The notes under the pieces: model-generated | What the model saw: the letters and a program-made list of their open reading frames with translations, nothing else | Told to the model about the DNA's origin: nothing | Databases searched by the model: none | In this document: piece after piece, positions 1 through 7,592 of the stretch | Position numbering within the stretch: position 1 is the first letter of the stretch | How the letters are laid out: each line of letters opens with the position of its first letter | Position numbers and translations under genes: made by a program | From: Fidelibacterota bacterium | Lineage (GTDB): Bacteria; Fidelibacterota; UBA2242 | Direction of reading: 5' to 3' | Assembly: GCA_023133185.1 (NCBI GenBank) | Contig: JAGLWX010000007.1 | Coordinates: 1-11,423, forward strand | Length of the DNA: 11,423 bases

Positions 1-356
1 ACTGTTTCTGAGAGTTGTTTTTCGTTCTGAAATATTTCTTCGGAAAATATTACTGCTGCGATTATCGGTTTTTCGACAAACATATCGATTTGCCTGGTAA
101 TGATTGCAGCGAGAACATCATAAGCCGAACGATCAGAAGGTATTTGGGTGAAATTGTCTCTGATCTGCTCTCTGAAGATGCTCAGTATTCCCAACAGAAT
201 ATCGAGCTTTGTTGAAAAATGACGATATATGGCGCCTTCGGTTACCCCGATGCTTTTAGCAAGATTCTTGATAGTCATCCTCTGAATGCCCTTGTCGGCG
301 ATAATTCCGATTGCCGCCTCAATTATTTCCTGTTGTCTTTTAGTAAATTCACTCAT
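1..356 (-). CDS. TetR/AcrR-family transcriptional regulator, partial (C-terminus beyond window edge)
   Basis: This is a DNA-binding repressor of the TetR family; I translated about 118 residues from the minus strand and the gene runs off the left edge. The N-terminus reads MSEFTKRQQEIIEAAIGIIA, and the classic TetR helix-turn-helix follows at about residues 27-50, with IKNLAKSIGVTEGAIYRHF as its core. The rest that is visible is helical and would belong to the ligand-binding and dimer domain, which varies too much to name a ligand. The ATG at 356 has a GGAG ribosome-binding site about 8 nt upstream. A perfect palindrome lies 18 bp upstream of the start and fits autorepression. The gene lies downstream of the PorZ-like gene on the same strand, after a 218-bp gap, and probably has its own promoter. 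The family call is firm; the target genes are unknown. Confidence 0.9.
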   Translation of the reverse strand, partial: MSEFTKRQQEIIEAAIGIIADKGIQRMTIKNLAKSIGVTEGAIYRHFSTKLDILLGILSIFREQIRDNFTQIPSDRSAYDVLAAIITRQIDMFVEKPIIAAVIFSEEIFQNEKQLSET

Positions 357-373
357 TGCTGCTCCGTTTTAAA

Positions 374-391
374 TGTAAGTAAACACTTACA
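374..391. promoter_or_regulatory. Candidate TetR operator, 18-bp palindrome
   Basis: TGTAAGTAAACACTTACA is a perfect inverted repeat with 7-bp arms (TGTAAGT/ACTTACA) and a 4-bp centre. It lies between the candidate -10 box at 405-410 and the start of the TetR gene. TetR proteins usually bind palindromes of this size that overlap their own promoter, so autoregulation is the natural reading. Binding is inferred. Confidence 0.6.
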
Positions 392-404
392 CACAAGATT
401 ACAA

Positions 405-410
405 ATTATA
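405..410 (-). promoter_or_regulatory. Candidate -10 box of the TetR gene
   Basis: A perfect TATAAT lies on the minus strand. It would start transcription near 398, just upstream of the 18-bp palindrome at 374-391. I see no good -35 box 16-18 bp upstream, so an activator or a weak -35 would be needed. I see no gene, and no convincing terminator, in the rest of the 357-574 gap. Confidence 0.35.
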
Positions 411-574
411 ATGTCCGGATACAAGCTTTATTTTTACATTTTACACAGATGAAATCGTATAAAGCCTGATCTCTCTGTTTATCAGTTAGTTGTAAGGAAT
501 ATGATATCTATTATTTTTTATTAACCCAAAAATCACTAAACAGGATGAATATCCGCCTGCCCCGGCGCTTTATC

Positions 575-2956
575 TTACTTCCGTATCACGGCAATTTTCC
601 CAACAGTCGTATCCCCATCTTTGGTGTATGCCATGCAGAGATAGACGCCGCTGCTGACGTATCGTCCCCGATGATCTTTTCCATCCCAGAATGCCTGCTG
701 ACCAATTACATCACCGTCAATAAAAGATAAATGTCTGACGAAGGTACCGTCAATGGTAATGATCTTTACATCAGATTCCTGCAACAGACCATCGATAATA
801 AGCGGTCGCGCCGACGGTATTTCAAAAGGCATTGGAAAAATCTTTAATTCACGGTACTCATCCCCAAAAACCGCATAAGGTGATTTATATATTGAAATGC
901 CTTTATTCGTGGCGAGATACACAATTCCATCATCAGGATCAAAAGCGATATCCAATACATAATTACTAAGGATACCTGAATTTCCGGTTGTAAAACCTTC
1001 AACATCGTTTAACCATATACCGTTGTGAGTATAGACTTTCACACCGGAACCGACGGTTGAGATCCATTTATTATTCAAACCATCAACTTTGATCCTGCAC
1101 TCTTTGGCAAATGGGACACTCGTCAGAACCGCCGGATCAATCTGGCTAAAGTATCGACCTGGAAAGTTCTCGGATACAACGGCGCGTTGAATACCTGCAG
1201 AAGTCATGATCCATAGATTGTCTTCAAGATCAAATGCGAGCGAATAAACCGCATTATCCGCAAGACCGTCATTGGTTGTAATCCAGCACCATTCATCATC
1301 CGATTTATCGGAAATAGTACCATTATGATCTAAAACAATTATCCCGCCGGCTGCCGGCGATGGTGAATCACCGCCATGCACTTCAGACGCAAACCAGACC
1401 CGCCCTTTGTCATCAAATATTATGGATGTTGTATGATAATTGAGATAACCATGTGATTCGGTGATATTAAAATGAACCCAGTGATTGTCCGATGTTAAAA
1501 CTGCAATAACATTATCGTTTTGGGCATACTGATTGGCAATCCAGAGATTGTCGTTTTCGTCAAGAGCGATATAGCCGATGCCGAGATAATAGTCGCTGCC
1601 ACCCTTGCCGGCGGATGCTGCCAGCTTTTGGTCGGTAGTATCATATACTTCATAATTCGTCAGGTCATCGGGATCAAATTCAAGCAGTCCGCCCGGTTTT
1701 AAATATCGCTGATACGATCCGTACAACGGCGCAAAATAGTGACCATCTTTCCTGCGCATAATGTTATAGATACGTCCCGATGATGACAAAGAATATGCGA
1801 TTGTATCCGCAACAAAGCGATTCCAGTCCCGTTCATTATTTTCATGAATACTAATGGAATTTGCTTTGCCACGAATATTATACCAACCGTCCGGGGTCTG
1901 CATACTGAATCCCTTCTGCGTCCCAGCCATCAGACTACCGTCTTCATTAACCCACAGAGCGGTATAAATATTATCTAAGATCGTATTTGGCGTATAATAC
2001 CGGAGATTTTCATCAGAATAAGTCCAGAGACATTTGGAATCGGATCCTCCCCACAAAACATCATCTGAATCAAATGCGCATTTCGTTGTGCGTCCTCTTG
2101 AAACATTCTTCCATGAGCCGGAATTATATCTATACACTCCACCGTTTGTCGTTGCGTAAAGCATCCCGGAATTATCCGTTATCAGCGAATTAATATCAAG
2201 CGTGAAACTGTCGTTATATAAATTTGCCTGATCGCCCTCAATTTGGAATAGCGCCGATCCTAAATTTGCCAGGATCATTCCCTCGTAACTGACAACATTA
2301 GATGAATAGCCCGATGCGGGAAAAATAACATTTTGCCAGGCTGACATGGGTTTCAAATCGATCTGATTCAGATCGGCAAAAAATAGTCCGGTGTTTGTGG
2401 CAACCCATAACGTATCACCGATAACCGTTAATGAATTAATATCGGAAATTTCTGCGGGAAAACTAATAAAATAATCGTTATAAAGATATCGGTTATCGGC
2501 AATCTTAAAATAGAGGATACCCCAGTCCACATTTTGCTGGTAAGCGGCAAAGGCTTTGTTACTATAAAACGCAAAGGATGTTATGGCTGTCAAATTGATA
2601 AATGAAATATTTTCCGGAAAAATCTGTTCAACGGTATTCGTATGTCTATTCCAAATATTTATTTCACCATCCGGAGAACCCATTCCCAGCCAGAGACGAC
2701 CGAATTTATCTTCGGCAAGACACTGAATATCGTTGCGTGTGAGACCATGTCTGATTGTATATGTGTTGAATTGCTGAGCGCTTTTGTCAAACTCGACCAA
2801 CCCACCGCTACTGGCGCCATAGACATAATTATCCTTTACAACAACATCTCTGACGTTGAGAACCGAAGTGTAACTGTCCCATTCGCCAACAACTGCCTGA
2901 CTGAAAGAAATAACCGGTAATAGAAAAAACAGGGGGAAAAGCAGTATTTTTCTCAC
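575..2956 (-). CDS. Secreted two-propeller protein resembling PorZ, with FlgD-Ig/T9SS-like C-terminus
   Basis: A 793-residue exported protein. Residues 1-19 or so form a Sec signal peptide (MRKILLFPLFFLLPVISFSQ). The body is full of beta-propeller strands of the 'two-component regulator propeller' type, such as GLTRNDIQCLAEDKFGRLWL near the N-terminus and GLADNAVYSLAFDLEDNLWI later. Residues 700-793 resemble a FlgD-like Ig or type IX sorting domain: FPMPFE, VKIITIDGTFVRHL, WDGKDHRGRYVSSGVYL and a basic end, IRK. Length, N-terminal pattern and layout resemble PorZ, the surface propeller protein of the type IX secretion system, but a generic sensor-like propeller is possible. No histidine kinase domain is present. 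The start is GTG at 2956, 3 nt after the ribH stop, with AAAGG inside the ribH 3' end as ribosome-binding site. It therefore looks translationally tied to the riboflavin operon. Confidence 0.75.
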   Translation of the reverse strand: MRKILLFPLFFLLPVISFSQAVVGEWDSYTSVLNVRDVVVKDNYVYGASSGGLVEFDKSAQQFNTYTIRHGLTRNDIQCLAEDKFGRLWLGMGSPDGEINIWNRHTNTVEQIFPENISFINLTAITSFAFYSNKAFAAYQQNVDWGILYFKIADNRYLYNDYFISFPAEISDINSLTVIGDTLWVATNTGLFFADLNQIDLKPMSAWQNVIFPASGYSSNVVSYEGMILANLGSALFQIEGDQANLYNDSFTLDINSLITDNSGMLYATTNGGVYRYNSGSWKNVSRGRTTKCAFDSDDVLWGGSDSKCLWTYSDENLRYYTPNTILDNIYTALWVNEDGSLMAGTQKGFSMQTPDGWYNIRGKANSISIHENNERDWNRFVADTIAYSLSSSGRIYNIMRRKDGHYFAPLYGSYQRYLKPGGLLEFDPDDLTNYEVYDTTDQKLAASAGKGGSDYYLGIGYIALDENDNLWIANQYAQNDNVIAVLTSDNHWVHFNITESHGYLNYHTTSIIFDDKGRVWFASEVHGGDSPSPAAGGIIVLDHNGTISDKSDDEWCWITTNDGLADNAVYSLAFDLEDNLWIMTSAGIQRAVVSENFPGRYFSQIDPAVLTSVPFAKECRIKVDGLNNKWISTVGSGVKVYTHNGIWLNDVEGFTTGNSGILSNYVLDIAFDPDDGIVYLATNKGISIYKSPYAVFGDEYRELKIFPMPFEIPSARPLIIDGLLQESDVKIITIDGTFVRHLSFIDGDVIGQQAFWDGKDHRGRYVSSGVYLCMAYTKDGDTTVGKIAVIRK

Positions 2957-2959
2957 GAA

Positions 2960-3430
2960 CTACCTTTTGATTGTTCTGATCAGATTTGCCATTTCAATCA
3001 TATTCAATGCAGCATCCCAGCCTTTGTTTCCTGATTTTGTCCCGGCTCGCTCAAGCGCCTGTTCAATCGTATCAGTGGTTAATACACCATAAATAATCGG
3101 CACTTCAGACTCCATTGACAACCGGGCGATCCCTTTAGAAGATTCGGCGGCAACTACATCAAAATGCGGTGTGGCTCCGCGGATAACAGCGCCAAGGCAA
3201 ATCACGCCGTCAAATTTCTCTGAATTGGCAACGGCTTTTGCCACCGGTGGAATTTCCATGGCGCCCGGCACCCAGTAAATATGAATATCATCATCTTTGG
3301 CTCCATGCCTTTTCAGACAATCGAGAGCACCTTCCAGTAATTCTTTCGTGATCAAATCATTAAACCGGCTAACAATGATCGCGGTTTTCATTTTTTCGGC
3401 GGATAATACGCCTTCATAGATTTTTGCCAT
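2960..3430 (-). CDS. ribH: 6,7-dimethyl-8-ribityllumazine synthase
   Basis: RibH condenses 5-amino-6-ribitylamino-uracil with 3,4-dihydroxy-2-butanone 4-phosphate to give lumazine, the penultimate step to riboflavin, in the cytoplasm. The 156-residue length is normal. Family motifs are present: SRFND at 21-25, WVPGAMEIP at 53-61, and GAVIRGATPHFD at 80-91, with the catalytic-type histidine at 89 and the conserved arginine at 127 in ALERAG. The ATG at 3430 follows the ribBA stop by 7 nt, and its ribosome-binding site AGGTGA overlaps that stop, a sign of coupled translation. The PorZ-like gene begins 3 nt after its stop. It is controlled through the FMN riboswitch at the head of the operon. Confidence 0.97.
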   Translation of the reverse strand: MAKIYEGVLSAEKMKTAIIVSRFNDLITKELLEGALDCLKRHGAKDDDIHIYWVPGAMEIPPVAKAVANSEKFDGVICLGAVIRGATPHFDVVAAESSKGIARLSMESEVPIIYGVLTTDTIEQALERAGTKSGNKGWDAALNMIEMANLIRTIKR

Positions 3431-3437
3431 AATTCAC

Positions 3438-4646
3438 CTACTTCTTTTTATTTAAGATCATATGTCCCATTTTATCACGTTTTGTTTTTAGATATTTTTC
3501 ATTATTTGGATTTGGCGGAATTTCAATTGATATTCTTTTAATTATTTCCAATCCGTATCCTTGCAGTCCAACAATTTTCTTTGGATTGTTCGTCAATAAG
3601 TTCATCTTTTTAATACCCAGATCAGAGAGCATTTGGGCGCCCATTCCATAATCACGCAAATCCGGTAAAAATCCAAGTCGCACGTTTGCTTCAACGGTAT
3701 CCATACCCTTGTCCTGCAAACCGTAGGCGCTGATTTTATGTCTTAGACCTATACCTCTGCCTTCCTGTCGAAGGTAGAGCACAACGCCTCTGCCCTCGTT
3801 GGCGATCATTTCCATTGCCCTGTCCAGCTGATCACCACAGTCACAGCGTAAAGAGCCAAATACATCGCCTGTCAAGCACTCCGAATGGACCCGCACCATA
3901 ACCGTTTCACCGTTTCCTACATCACCCATCACCATGGCAATATGTTCTTTTTCAGTCAAATGATCGATGTAAACGATTATGTTGAATTTTCCGATCTTTG
4001 TTGGAAGCACGGCTTCGCTGATGCGTTCAATATAGCGTTCATGTTTGCGACGATATTCGATTAGATCTTCGACAGTAATTATTTTTATATCATGTTCCTT
4101 AGCAATGGCATGTAACGCATCCCCGCGAGCCATTTCACCATTTTCATCCATTATTTCGCACATGACACTGACAGGTTTCAACCCGGCAATCATTGCCAGG
4201 TCAACAGACGCTTCCGTATGCCCCGTGCGACGCAAAACCCCACCGGAACGGGCAACGATTGGAAAAATATGCCCCGGTCTTCCGAGATCATCCGGATTCG
4301 TATCAGGCTCAGCGAGCGCTTTGATAGTTGCTGCTCTGTCCGGAGCCGATATGCCGGTAGTTGTCCCTTTTCTATAATCGACACTAACCGTAAAGCGGGT
4401 ATTATGCAATGCCGTATTATCCGCGACCATCAAATTCAATCTTAATTCTTTTGCCCGTTTCTCCGTTAAACCCACGCACATCAGACCCCGGGCATGTTTT
4501 GCCATGAAATTAACGGCTTTGGGAGTTATTTTCTCAGCCGCTATGATAAAATCACCCTCATCTTCGCGATTTTCATCATCGACGACAATTATAAATTTAC
4601 CATTTATTAAATCGGCAACGGCTTCTTTAATTGTATTAAATTTCAT
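3438..4646 (-). CDS. ribBA: Bifunctional 3,4-dihydroxy-2-butanone-4-phosphate synthase / GTP cyclohydrolase II
   Basis: This protein of 402 residues supplies both precursors of riboflavin: the four-carbon unit from ribulose 5-phosphate (RibB half, about 1-203) and the opened pyrimidine from GTP (RibA half, about 204-402). In RibB I see DDENREDEGD at 23-32, TTTGIS at 95-100, GRPGH at 122-126 and HTEASVDL at 143-150, the metal- and substrate-binding set. In RibA the three zinc cysteines are at 257, 268 and 270, and RQEGRGIGL is at 293-301. Both active sites look intact, so no half has decayed. I chose the ATG at 4646 because GAGGA lies 9 nt upstream and it matches the family start; a longer reading from 4673 has no ribosome-binding site. 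The gap to ribE is 46 nt. Confidence 0.96.
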   Translation of the reverse strand: MKFNTIKEAVADLINGKFIIVVDDENREDEGDFIIAAEKITPKAVNFMAKHARGLMCVGLTEKRAKELRLNLMVADNTALHNTRFTVSVDYRKGTTTGISAPDRAATIKALAEPDTNPDDLGRPGHIFPIVARSGGVLRRTGHTEASVDLAMIAGLKPVSVMCEIMDENGEMARGDALHAIAKEHDIKIITVEDLIEYRRKHERYIERISEAVLPTKIGKFNIIVYIDHLTEKEHIAMVMGDVGNGETVMVRVHSECLTGDVFGSLRCDCGDQLDRAMEMIANEGRGVVLYLRQEGRGIGLRHKISAYGLQDKGMDTVEANVRLGFLPDLRDYGMGAQMLSDLGIKKMNLLTNNPKKIVGLQGYGLEIIKRISIEIPPNPNNEKYLKTKRDKMGHMILNKKK

Positions 4647-4692
4647 TAGTGATTTCCTCGTTCGTTCCTTCATGAGATTACCGTATATCCAT

Positions 4693-5346
4693 TTATTTCT
4701 GCTTACTTCCGTATCCCCAACTATTTATCATCTCCTCGGTTATTGGTTTCACTGAAGATTTCCCGGTTACAAATTGTTCGATATATTTTGCCAGTAAATC
4801 AACCTCAATATTGACTAAATCACCCATTCTTATGGTCTTTAAATTAGTATCCCGAAATGTCAGCGGAATCACGGCGACCGTAATCTGGTTCGCTACGATC
4901 GATGCGACTGTCAAACTGATACCGTTTATTGCTATTGAACCTTTTGGAACAATGTATTGCTTCAGTTCATCGGGAACCTGAATAGTCAATGTCGCTGAAT
5001 TCCCGGTTTTTGCTATTAAGCTTATTGATCCGACTCCATCCACATGTCCCTGGACAAAATGCCCGCCAAACCGACCATTCGCCGACATGGCACGCTCAAG
5101 ATTCACCCGGACGCCGGACTTGAAATATACTAATGTCGTCTTGGACAAAGTTTCATCGACGGCTTGTGCAGTAAAGCGATCATTCATCACGAATACAACA
5201 CTGAGGCATGCGCCATCGACAGCAACACTATCACCAACATGTAAATCCACAATTACTTTTGTTGATAATATTTCAAATAATTTTCCCTCAGGGTTTGACG
5301 TAACCCGGCTTATCTTCCCAACTTCCTCAATTAATCCCGTAAACAT
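4693..5346 (-). CDS. ribE: Riboflavin synthase alpha subunit
   Basis: RibE converts two lumazine molecules into riboflavin and the pyrimidine substrate that RibH reuses. The protein has 217 residues, the usual size, and shows both homologous barrels. The first begins MFTGLIEEVG, followed by GDSVAVDGACLSV and GRFGGHFVQGHVDG. The second carries the YIVPKGSIAINGISLTV signature, then GDLVNIEVDLLAKYIE. The ATG at 5346 shares its A with the ribD TAA stop (TAATG), so translation is probably coupled by termination and reinitiation; AGAGGG lies 11 nt upstream. A longer in-frame reading to 5403 would lie inside ribD and lacks the family start. Some species call this gene ribC. Confidence 0.96.
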   Translation of the reverse strand: MFTGLIEEVGKISRVTSNPEGKLFEILSTKVIVDLHVGDSVAVDGACLSVVFVMNDRFTAQAVDETLSKTTLVYFKSGVRVNLERAMSANGRFGGHFVQGHVDGVGSISLIAKTGNSATLTIQVPDELKQYIVPKGSIAINGISLTVASIVANQITVAVIPLTFRDTNLKTIRMGDLVNIEVDLLAKYIEQFVTGKSSVKPITEEMINSWGYGSKQK

Positions 5347-6431
5347 TATTTTAATTTCCCTCTTAATAAGATATCTGTACCAATTTTCCGGGGCTCTGCC
5401 CACTCCAGTTGAATGGCGCTATCAAGGGATTTCATAAAACCACTGAAGCTGGAGATCCCCTTTCCTAAAATTCTTGGGGCGATGAATAGTTGTAATTCAT
5501 CTACCAAACGACTCTGAATCAATGATCCGGCTACCTGACCGCCTCCTTCACAATAGATTGATGTTATCCCGAATTCCGCAAGATGTTTCATTGCAGCAGA
5601 CAACCGAATCCAACCGAGTGTATCGTTATTGACCTGTAATACATTGATCCCGGTTTTTTGAAGTTGTTCAACCTTTTTTTCTTTACTCTTTTGTGAAGTT
5701 ATAATTACAGTCCGCTTCTTAAAATCATCGGAAACGAGTTTAAAACGATAGGGAATATTCAACACATCATCTAAAATAACTCTGTACGGGATAAAACCAT
5801 CGGTTTCTCCTGGTAACAACCCCGGATCATCCTTGAAAACCGTGCCCATTCCCACCATTATCGCATCGTGAATCTTTCTTTGCTCTTTTACGAAGTTTCG
5901 CGCTTCGGCGGATGTTATCCATTTACTCTTTCCGGAAACATCGGCAATATAACCGTCGGCTGTTTCCGCCAGCTTGAGTGTGAGCCAGGGACGATTTTCT
6001 TCGACAACGCTGATAAACCCCCGATTCAATTGTCGGGCTCGGCTTTCCAGCGCTCCGACACAAACCTTCACATTCGCTTCTTCCAAAATCCGAACGCCAT
6101 TCCCGTTAACCCGAGGATTCGGATCGATCATGGCGATGTGGACATCTTTAATTCCAGCCTCGATGATTTCCCTGGCACAGGGAGGCGTTTTGCCATGAAA
6201 ACTACAGGGTTCAAGGTTCACATAAAGTGTTGATCCCTTAACTTCTGAACCGGCATTTTTTATTGCTTCAATTTCGGCATGAAAATCGCCGAATTTTGGG
6301 TGATATCCTTCGCCGATAAGCTGATTATTTTTTACAAGTACCGCACCCACCATAGGGTTAGGACTGGTAAAGCCTCTTCCCTTTTGGGCGAGTTCCAATG
6401 CGTGTTTCATCCATTTTTCGTGTATATTCAT
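5346..6431 (-). CDS. ribD: Bifunctional riboflavin deaminase / 5-amino-6-(5-phosphoribosylamino)uracil reductase
   Basis: RibD carries out the second and third steps after GTP ring opening: deamination of the pyrimidine, then NADPH-dependent reduction of the ribosyl side chain. The 361 residues form a CMP/dCMP-deaminase fold (about 1-145) with zinc ligands His51, Cys76 and Cys85 and catalytic Glu53 in the HAE and PCSFHGKTPPC motifs. A DHFR-like reductase domain follows, with KWITSAEAR, DAIMVGMGTVFKDDPGL and CEGGGQVAGSL. It is the first gene of the operon. The ATG at 6431 directly follows the six-T tract of the riboswitch terminator; the only ribosome-binding-site-like bases, GGGA, are in the 3' arm of that hairpin, so the same hairpin could limit both transcription and translation. 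Its stop overlaps ribE by one base. Confidence 0.96.
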   Translation of the reverse strand: MNIHEKWMKHALELAQKGRGFTSPNPMVGAVLVKNNQLIGEGYHPKFGDFHAEIEAIKNAGSEVKGSTLYVNLEPCSFHGKTPPCAREIIEAGIKDVHIAMIDPNPRVNGNGVRILEEANVKVCVGALESRARQLNRGFISVVEENRPWLTLKLAETADGYIADVSGKSKWITSAEARNFVKEQRKIHDAIMVGMGTVFKDDPGLLPGETDGFIPYRVILDDVLNIPYRFKLVSDDFKKRTVIITSQKSKEKKVEQLQKTGINVLQVNNDTLGWIRLSAAMKHLAEFGITSIYCEGGGQVAGSLIQSRLVDELQLFIAPRILGKGISSFSGFMKSLDSAIQLEWAEPRKIGTDILLRGKLK

Positions 6432-6456
6432 AAAAAATCCCGAACAACGCCCGGGA
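6432..6456 (-). terminator. Riboswitch-controlled terminator before ribD
   Basis: On the minus strand, arm TCCCGG (6456-6451) pairs with TCGGGA (6443-6438), including one G-U pair, around a 7-nt loop, and is followed by six T at 6437-6432. This is a compact Rho-independent terminator just after the FMN aptamer and is the likely expression platform. The next base starts the ribD ATG, so the 3' arm also covers the weak GGGA ribosome-binding site. Confidence 0.75.
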
Positions 6457-6465
6457 CTAAAACCT

Positions 6466-6581
6466 ATCTTCTTCCATCCGGACTCTTACCGTCGGTGCCT
6501 GAGTTTCGCAGGCTCTGTCCCGACTCGTCGGAACTCGCGGACTTTTACCGCCGGTCAGGATTTCCACCCTGTCCCGAAGAC
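6466..6581 (-). ncRNA. FMN riboswitch (RFN element)
   Basis: This is an RNA aptamer that binds flavin mononucleotide and turns off riboflavin genes. On the minus strand the conserved core is plain: closing helix P1 (GTCTTC at 6581-6576 with GAAGAT at 6471-6466), then ACAGGGTGGAAATCCTGACC, CGGCGGTAAAAGTCCGCGAG, a variable P4 hairpin with a CGAG loop, P5 (GCCTG/CAGGC), ACCGACGGTAAGAGTCCGGA and TGGAAGAAGAT. All five peripheral stems can be drawn. It sits in front of ribD with a terminator hairpin downstream, so high FMN should stop transcription of the whole operon. The identification is firm; the switching mode is inferred from the terminator. Confidence 0.96.
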
Positions 6582-6597
6582 GCAAAGCAAATTTAGT

Positions 6598-6628
6598 AGT
6601 ATAAAAGTGGAGATGCAAGAAATGTTCA
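6598..6628 (-). promoter_or_regulatory. Candidate promoter of the riboflavin operon
   Basis: TATACT at 6603-6598 on the minus strand is a good -10 box. It would start RNA near 6591, about 10 nt before the riboswitch P1 helix, which is the expected position. The best -35 candidate is TGAACA at 6628-6623, with a long 19-bp spacer. An alternative is TAAATTTG with TTG 20 bp upstream, which fits the Bacteroidetes TAnnTTTG consensus. Both place the start just before the aptamer. Confidence 0.4.
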
Positions 6629-6681
6629 TGGTAATAAACACGACTCATTAACTTATCTAAGTCCTTTTGGATATACCAACT

Positions 6682-6727
6682 CATTCCCCTCGTAGATGTC
6701 CTTGACACAAGCCCCAGCTTGGGAATG
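6682..6727. repeat. REP-like compound palindrome
   Basis: Outer arms CATTCCC (6682-6688) and GGGAATG (6721-6727) pair perfectly. Inside them are two small hairpins, TGTC-CTT-GACA (6697-6707) and CAAGC-CCCA-GCTTG (6708-6721). On the minus strand the left half resembles the common bacterial extragenic palindrome of the form ATTCCCAAGCTGGAGCTTGG, here interrupted by about 19 nt before the closing GGGAATGAG. It lies between the second TPR gene and the riboflavin operon and has no T-tract, so it is not a standard terminator. Membership in a repeat family is inferred from resemblance only. Confidence 0.45.
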
Positions 6728-6761
6728 CTAGTGAAGGATAAAATTTCCGTTAATTAATGTC

Positions 6762-7592
6762 CTAAAGCTGCTTCAGGATTTCAATAGGATTCGGGTATTT
6801 TGCCGATATATCTTTCAGATAATATCCGATTCGATCAATATTATCAACATCGATTTTACGGGCTAAATTTTTCAACCCGCCTCTGGAATAACGCGAAAAC
6901 AGGAAGAAATATTTCGTAGCGGCGATAAAATATGCCTGGTCAATAATATTCCAGATTATTGAACCTGTAACTGACCCGACGAGAAAAAAGGAATAAAGCG
7001 CATTCTGGTGATCACCGGTATAAAGTTGCCCGGAGCCGGGGATGATATTCGACATAATTGATGCCGCTTTTTTGGACTTTTGCGGGACTTTTGAAACGCC
7101 TTGTATATCTGATATTAAATCATCGGTATTTATAAACCGGACGGGTTTCAGGATTTCGATGCCTTTAGCCCATTGTGCCTGAAAAATAAATGTCCAGGCA
7201 GTGATATACATTATTTGATCTTGCAGCAAAGTATCGCTGCGATTTTCCAGGACATTCAGCACTTCCCGCATCGCTTCATAATCGAAATTGTCCCAATGAA
7301 TTCTGGCAAGTAGAATTAAGCCCTTTTTATCGACATCGGAAACTTCCGTATTTGTTATGATTTCTATTAATGGTTCTTCAGCAAGCTGTTTTTGATCGGC
7401 ATTGTAGTACGCCAAAGCCATTTTATACGACAGGTCATCCTTACTTTCCGATTTGTTAAAAAACAGTTGCCGTTTGAATTCGGTGACTGCCTCGAAATAG
7501 AGCTCTCGCTCGAAATAGTAATCCCCCAGGTTGAGGGCATTCACAATCGCCGGAAAGATTAGGGCGAGCAGTACAATTACTTTTTTTGCCAT
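6762..7592 (-). CDS. Exported helical-repeat protein with PGxGQxY membrane segment
   Basis: A 276-residue protein of unknown function. Residues 1-19 look like a signal peptide (MAKKVIVLLALIFPAIVNA). Residues 22-165 read as TPR-like helical pairs, for example DYYFERELYFEAVTEFKRQL and ARIHWDNFDYEAMREVLNVL. At about 176-235 there is a hydrophobic part with the motif PGSGQLYTG at 185-193, like that of DUF5683-type membrane proteins, and then probable membrane helices. The C-terminus is soluble. The upstream gene has the same layout (PGLGKAY in the matching place), so the two look like diverged paralogues that may work as a pair. The ATG at 7592 overlaps the end of the upstream gene by 16 nt. A role in envelope assembly is a guess from the linked yidD. 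Confidence 0.7.
   Translation of the reverse strand: MAKKVIVLLALIFPAIVNALNLGDYYFERELYFEAVTEFKRQLFFNKSESKDDLSYKMALAYYNADQKQLAEEPLIEIITNTEVSDVDKKGLILLARIHWDNFDYEAMREVLNVLENRSDTLLQDQIMYITAWTFIFQAQWAKGIEILKPVRFINTDDLISDIQGVSKVPQKSKKAASIMSNIIPGSGQLYTGDHQNALYSFFLVGSVTGSIIWNIIDQAYFIAATKYFFLFSRYSRGGLKNLARKIDVDNIDRIGYYLKDISAKYPNPIEILKQL

Noticed and set aside
530..574. Possible terminator after the propeller gene
   Set aside because: Only 4-bp stems can be drawn and no T-tract follows directly, so I did not call one.
2642..2920. A 92-codon open frame on the plus strand inside the propeller gene
   Set aside because: It is antisense to propeller coding sequence with a clear signal peptide and has no ribosome-binding site or family likeness.
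4045..4377. A 110-codon open frame on the plus strand inside ribBA
   Set aside because: It is antisense to strongly conserved RibB motifs and its product has no plausible features.
4647..4673. Longer N-terminus for ribBA
   Set aside because: The upstream ATG has no ribosome-binding site, whereas the ATG at 4646 has GAGGA at good spacing and matches the usual family start.
5347..5403. Longer N-terminus for ribE
   Set aside because: It would extend into ribD; MFTGLIEE is the standard beginning of riboflavin synthase.
6457..6708. An open frame of 83 codons on the minus strand across the riboswitch
   Set aside because: It lies over the conserved FMN aptamer and the REP-like palindrome, has no family resemblance, and ends within the aptamer.
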